Shown: positions 5,648 through 7,480 of the stretch, in pieces | Position numbering within the stretch: position 1 is the stretch's first letter | Layout: each line of letters begins with the position of its first letter | Assembly (NCBI GenBank): GCA_005882715.1 | Contig: VBEI01000014.1 | Span: forward strand, 1 to 7,480 | Length of the DNA stretch: 7,480 nucleotides | Origin: Chloroflexota bacterium | GTDB lineage: Bacteria > Chloroflexota > Dehalococcoidia > SM23-28-2 > RBG-16-64-32 | Direction of reading: 5' to 3' | The notes under the pieces: generated by a model | Databases searched by the model: none | Told to the model about the DNA's origin: nothing | Seen by the model: the letters and a program-made list of their open reading frames with translations, nothing else | Translations under genes and position numbers: made by a program

Positions 5648-5679
5648 GCCTCGCCGCCCTGCGAACTGAGGCGTTCTTT
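5648..5679 (+). promoter_or_regulatory. Leader stem-loop after the 5608 promoter
   Basis: GCCTC (5648-5652) and GAGGC (5668-5672) can pair across a 15-base loop, followed by TTCTTT (5674-5679). In layout it recalls the pyrE leader: hairpin, short T/C tract, then the gene. The stem is only 5 bp, so it may be chance or a weak attenuator. Confidence 0.25.
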
Positions 5680-5707
5680 ATCAAACCGCATCTGGAGGAG
5701 GAGCCCC

Positions 5708-5806
5708 TTGACTTCGATGCTCTACGCCGGCGTCCCATTCGATGCCAGTCCGGCCAGACGGCTCAGAGCGCGACGAGATGACAACGGAGGTGGGACGCGA
5801 TGGTAG
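5708..5806 (+). CDS. Small ORF (32 aa) translationally coupled to the zinc-ribbon gene
   Basis: One of the strongest ribosome binding sites in the window, GGAGGAGGAG (5694-5703), is followed 4 bases later by a TTG (5708) and then an in-frame ATG (5717). The frame runs 32 codons from TTG, or 29 from ATG, to a TAG at 5804-5806. That stop lies just past the ATG of the next gene (5800-5802), so the two frames overlap by 7 bases. The predicted peptide is basic, with the Arg-rich segment ARRLRARRDDNGGG near its end, and has no family I recognise. It may be a leader peptide that sets translation of the zinc-ribbon gene, or a real small protein. The strong binding site has no other gene to serve. Confidence 0.45.
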   Translation: MTSMLYAGVPFDASPARRLRARRDDNGGGTRW

Positions 5807-6021
5807 AGCAGACGACCGACCTCCGCATCGAAATGGCCGCCTCTCAGACCGTGACCTGCGCGCATCACTGGCAGATCGAGACTCCGAACGGTGAAACCAG
5901 CGAAGCCTGCTGTAAGCTCTGCGGGGCCACGCGAAGCTTCGCGAACTACAGCCACCGGCGCCCAATGACCCGCACGACGGTGCGGACGCCATCCGACCAG
6001 ACCACCCGATTCCAGGTCTGA
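5800..6021 (+). CDS. Small zinc-ribbon-like protein of unknown function
   Basis: This is a 73-residue protein. Its centre has C-A-H-H-W-x-I-E-x-P-N-G (20-31) followed by CCKLCGATRSFAN (37-49). Cys20, His22 or His23, Cys38 and Cys41 can form a one-metal knuckle, probably zinc. I recall the C-x-H-H-W ... C-x-x-C-G ... F-x-N pattern as a widespread unnamed small-protein family in Chloroflexota and Actinobacteria; this is memory, not a search. Residues 1-18 and 52-73 are polar and probably disordered, and there is no signal peptide or membrane segment. The ATG is preceded by GGAGG (5786-5790), 9 bases upstream. It lies first or second in a transcript with the acyl-CoA synthetase subunits, ending 29 bases before the beta subunit. 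A nucleic-acid-binding or regulatory role is a guess. Confidence 0.75.
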   Translation: MVEQTTDLRIEMAASQTVTCAHHWQIETPNGETSEACCKLCGATRSFANYSHRRPMTRTTVRTPSDQTTRFQV

Positions 6022-6050
6022 CCACGTAAGAGCGATCGCCCGGTTGGCGC

Positions 6051-6746
6051 ATGTCCGTCGCCGAAGTAATCGATAACGCTCGCAGCCAGGGCCGGACTCT
6101 TCTCACTGAAGTTGAGTCCAAGCAGGTCCTGCACGAAGCGGGGATCCCAGTCGCCCTTGCCGTTTTCGCGCCTGATTCCACGGCGGCAGTTCAGGCTGCG
6201 GAAAAGGCCGGCTTCCCTGTCGTCATGAAGGTCGTCTCGCCCGACGTCGCGCATAAGTCTGACGTCGGCGGGGTGCGGCTCGGACTCGAGTCTAAAAAAG
6301 ACGTCCGGCTAGCGTTCGACGAGATGATGGCTGCGGTCAAGGCTGCCCAACCGGCCGCTCGAATCGAGGGGGCTGCTGTTCAGAGGATGGCGCCGGCGGG
6401 TACAGAAGTCATCATCGGCATGAGCAAGGACCCGCAGTTTGGCCCGGTGATGATGTTCGGACTGGGCGGCGTTTTCGTCGAGGTGCTGAAGGACGTCGCT
6501 TTCCGCATCGTGCCCCTGGAGCCGAAAGACGCGCGAGAGATGGTCCGCGAGATCAAAGGCTTCGCTATCCTCGAGGGCGTGCGGGGACAGCCGGGGGCGG
6601 ACCTGGCCGCTCTCGAAGGTCTCATCCTTCGGGTCTCGAAGTTTATTGAGGCTCACCCGGAGGTCGAAGAGTTAGACCTCAACCCCGTCCTTGCCTACCC
6701 GGACGGGGCGCTGGCCGTGGATGCGCGAATCGTAGTAGGAGGATGA
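6051..6746 (+). CDS. Acyl-CoA synthetase (NDP-forming), beta subunit with ATP-grasp domain
   Basis: This 231-residue protein has the usual length of a free-standing ADP-forming acetyl/acyl-CoA synthetase beta subunit. With the alpha subunit it would catalyse acyl-CoA + ADP + Pi to acid + ATP + CoA, or the reverse. The ATP-grasp fold is complete: FPVVMKVVSPDVAHKSDVGG (55-74), containing ATP-binding Lys60 and His68 (matching the beta-chain phosphohistidine of archaeal ACD enzymes), FGLGGVFVEVLKDVAFRI (136-153), and ELDLNPV (207-213) with the metal ligands Asp209 and Asn211. The start is the only ATG after an in-frame TAA at 6027 and has no clear ribosome binding site. The order beta then alpha, separately encoded, resembles split archaeal-type enzymes rather than the fused form. 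The acyl substrate cannot be read from the sequence; the mutase next door suggests a short branched acid. Confidence 0.9.
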   Translation: MSVAEVIDNARSQGRTLLTEVESKQVLHEAGIPVALAVFAPDSTAAVQAAEKAGFPVVMKVVSPDVAHKSDVGGVRLGLESKKDVRLAFDEMMAAVKAAQPAARIEGAAVQRMAPAGTEVIIGMSKDPQFGPVMMFGLGGVFVEVLKDVAFRIVPLEPKDAREMVREIKGFAILEGVRGQPGADLAALEGLILRVSKFIEAHPEVEELDLNPVLAYPDGALAVDARIVVGG

Positions 6747-6835
6747 TCGAACCGAGGCTCTGGTGCTCCGCCCATGCTTCCTCAGTGCGAGCGAGAAGCG
6801 GCGCGCTCACCCGCTACATGCGGTTGCAATCATGA
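6743..6835 (+). CDS. Tiny ORF (30 aa) bridging beta and alpha subunits
   Basis: An ATG at 6743 overlaps the beta stop as ATGA (6743-6746). The frame runs 30 codons to a TGA at 6833-6835, which overlaps the alpha start as ATGA (6832-6835). A GGAGG (6738-6742) directly abuts the ATG, too close for normal use. The peptide (MIEPRLWCSA at its start, Arg- and Ser-rich after) matches nothing I know. Double ATGA overlaps suggest a ribosome relay that carries translation from beta to alpha, whose own ATG lacks a ribosome binding site. Chance is a real alternative over only 30 codons. Confidence 0.3.
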   Translation: MIEPRLWCSAHASSVRARSGALTRYMRLQS

Positions 6836-7480
6836 ACGAAGTTGCCGCCGCGTCGCTCTCAATTCAGAAGCGCCTCGATCGTGCCTTTAACCCTCGAACA
6901 ATCGCCGTTGTTGGGGACAAGCGCGCGATGGGATATCTCTGGCTCCACTGCATGAAGACATTCGATGGAAAGGTCTACTCCGTCCAGGTCGACCCGAACG
7001 AGATCCCGGGCATCGAGGCGATAGGTGTGCCCAATTTCAAGAGCCTGCTCGAAGTCCCGGACGACATCGATTACGTCGTCTGCGCCGTGCCTCGGCCGGT
7101 TGCTCCCCGCATCATAGCCGACTGCATCGAAAAGAAAGTCGGCGCGGTTGCGCTCTTCACTTCGGGCTTCGCGGAGACGGAGACCGAGGACGGTGTCGCG
7201 GTTCAAGAGCAGATCACGCAAATGGCGCGCGAGGCCGGCCTGCTCCTGATCGGCCCAAACTGCATGGGCATCTACAACCGCCGCCTCGGCGTGCGGCACA
7301 GCACCGATCAGCCAAGCGGCGATCCCGGGAATGTCGGGTTCATTTCACAGAGCGGGACGCACTGCATCAACTTCTCGCTTGTCGGGGCGCTGCGTGGCGT
7401 CAAGTGTTCGAAGACCGTGAGCTTCGGCAATGCTGTGATTCTGGATGCGCCGGATTACATCGAGTACCTGGCGAACGACC
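6832..7480 (+). CDS. Acyl-CoA synthetase (NDP-forming), alpha subunit, N-terminal part
   Basis: The first 216 residues of the CoA-binding alpha subunit are present; the gene continues past the right edge. Residues 20-110 form the Rossmann-like CoA-binding domain, with NPRTIAVVGDKRAMGY (20-35) in place of the commoner V-I-G-A-S glycine loop. Then come LFTSGFAE (108-115), GPNCMGIYN (141-149) and the start of the second domain, VGFISQSGTHCINF (168-181) and KTVSFGNA (194-201). The C-terminal part expected to hold the catalytic phosphohistidine is outside the window. It pairs with the ATP-grasp beta subunit 85 bases upstream. The ATG at 6832 has no clear ribosome binding site and overlaps the stop of a tiny ORF, which may couple its translation. 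The family call is firm and the substrate unknown. Confidence 0.9.
   Translation, partial: MNEVAAASLSIQKRLDRAFNPRTIAVVGDKRAMGYLWLHCMKTFDGKVYSVQVDPNEIPGIEAIGVPNFKSLLEVPDDIDYVVCAVPRPVAPRIIADCIEKKVGAVALFTSGFAETETEDGVAVQEQITQMAREAGLLLIGPNCMGIYNRRLGVRHSTDQPSGDPGNVGFISQSGTHCINFSLVGALRGVKCSKTVSFGNAVILDAPDYIEYLAND

Noticed and set aside
5681..6181. 166-codon minus-strand open frame over the zinc-ribbon gene
   Set aside because: Ser/Arg-rich translation without motifs, opposite to a gene with a clear ribosome binding site and metal-ligand pattern; a shadow of GC-rich coding DNA.

Overview
The window is about 60% GC and reads as ordinary bacterial chromosome, densely coded on both strands. Three things fit a Chloroflexota-type bacterium (Dehalococcoidia or Thermomicrobia-like): a mutase with no fused B12 domain, a split ADP-forming acyl-CoA synthetase of a subfamily I associate with that phylum, and an LppX/LolA-like lipoprotein. 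This is inference from protein resemblance, not a database result. No phage, insertion sequence, tRNA or rRNA was seen.

Left part (1-2613). A rhodanese-domain protein runs off the left edge on the minus strand. It diverges from a DinB-fold protein, and the two share a 90-base promoter region. Two bases after the DinB gene comes a 2-hydroxyacid dehydrogenase, probably translated from the same message. A tandem 18-bp repeat, a good promoter and a leader hairpin then precede a stand-alone orotate phosphoribosyltransferase (pyrE). A strong hairpin that resembles a single type I-E CRISPR repeat lies just after pyrE.

Middle (2614-3917). A secreted lipoprotein gene converges on a 71-residue helix-turn-helix protein. 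The latter is divergent from the mutase gene and has its own promoter overlapping a short inverted repeat.

Right part (3918-7480). The large subunit of a split B12-dependent acyl-CoA mutase carries Phe80 and Gln198 where methylmalonyl-CoA mutase has Tyr and Arg. That pair is the known signature of isobutyryl-CoA mutase-type enzymes. After a gap with a consensus TATAAT promoter buried in a perfect 9-bp inverted repeat come a tiny ORF with a very strong ribosome binding site, a 73-residue zinc-ribbon-like protein, and the beta and alpha subunits of an NDP-forming acyl-CoA synthetase. The alpha subunit is cut by the right edge. A second tiny ORF bridges beta and alpha with ATGA overlaps at both ends.

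Taken together, the right half looks like an acyl-CoA module. The mutase would rearrange a short branched acyl-CoA, and the synthetase would interconvert acyl-CoA and free acid with ADP/ATP. The B12-binding small subunit is not in the window. The most interesting points are the mutase specificity, the operator-like promoter and the coupled small ORFs.
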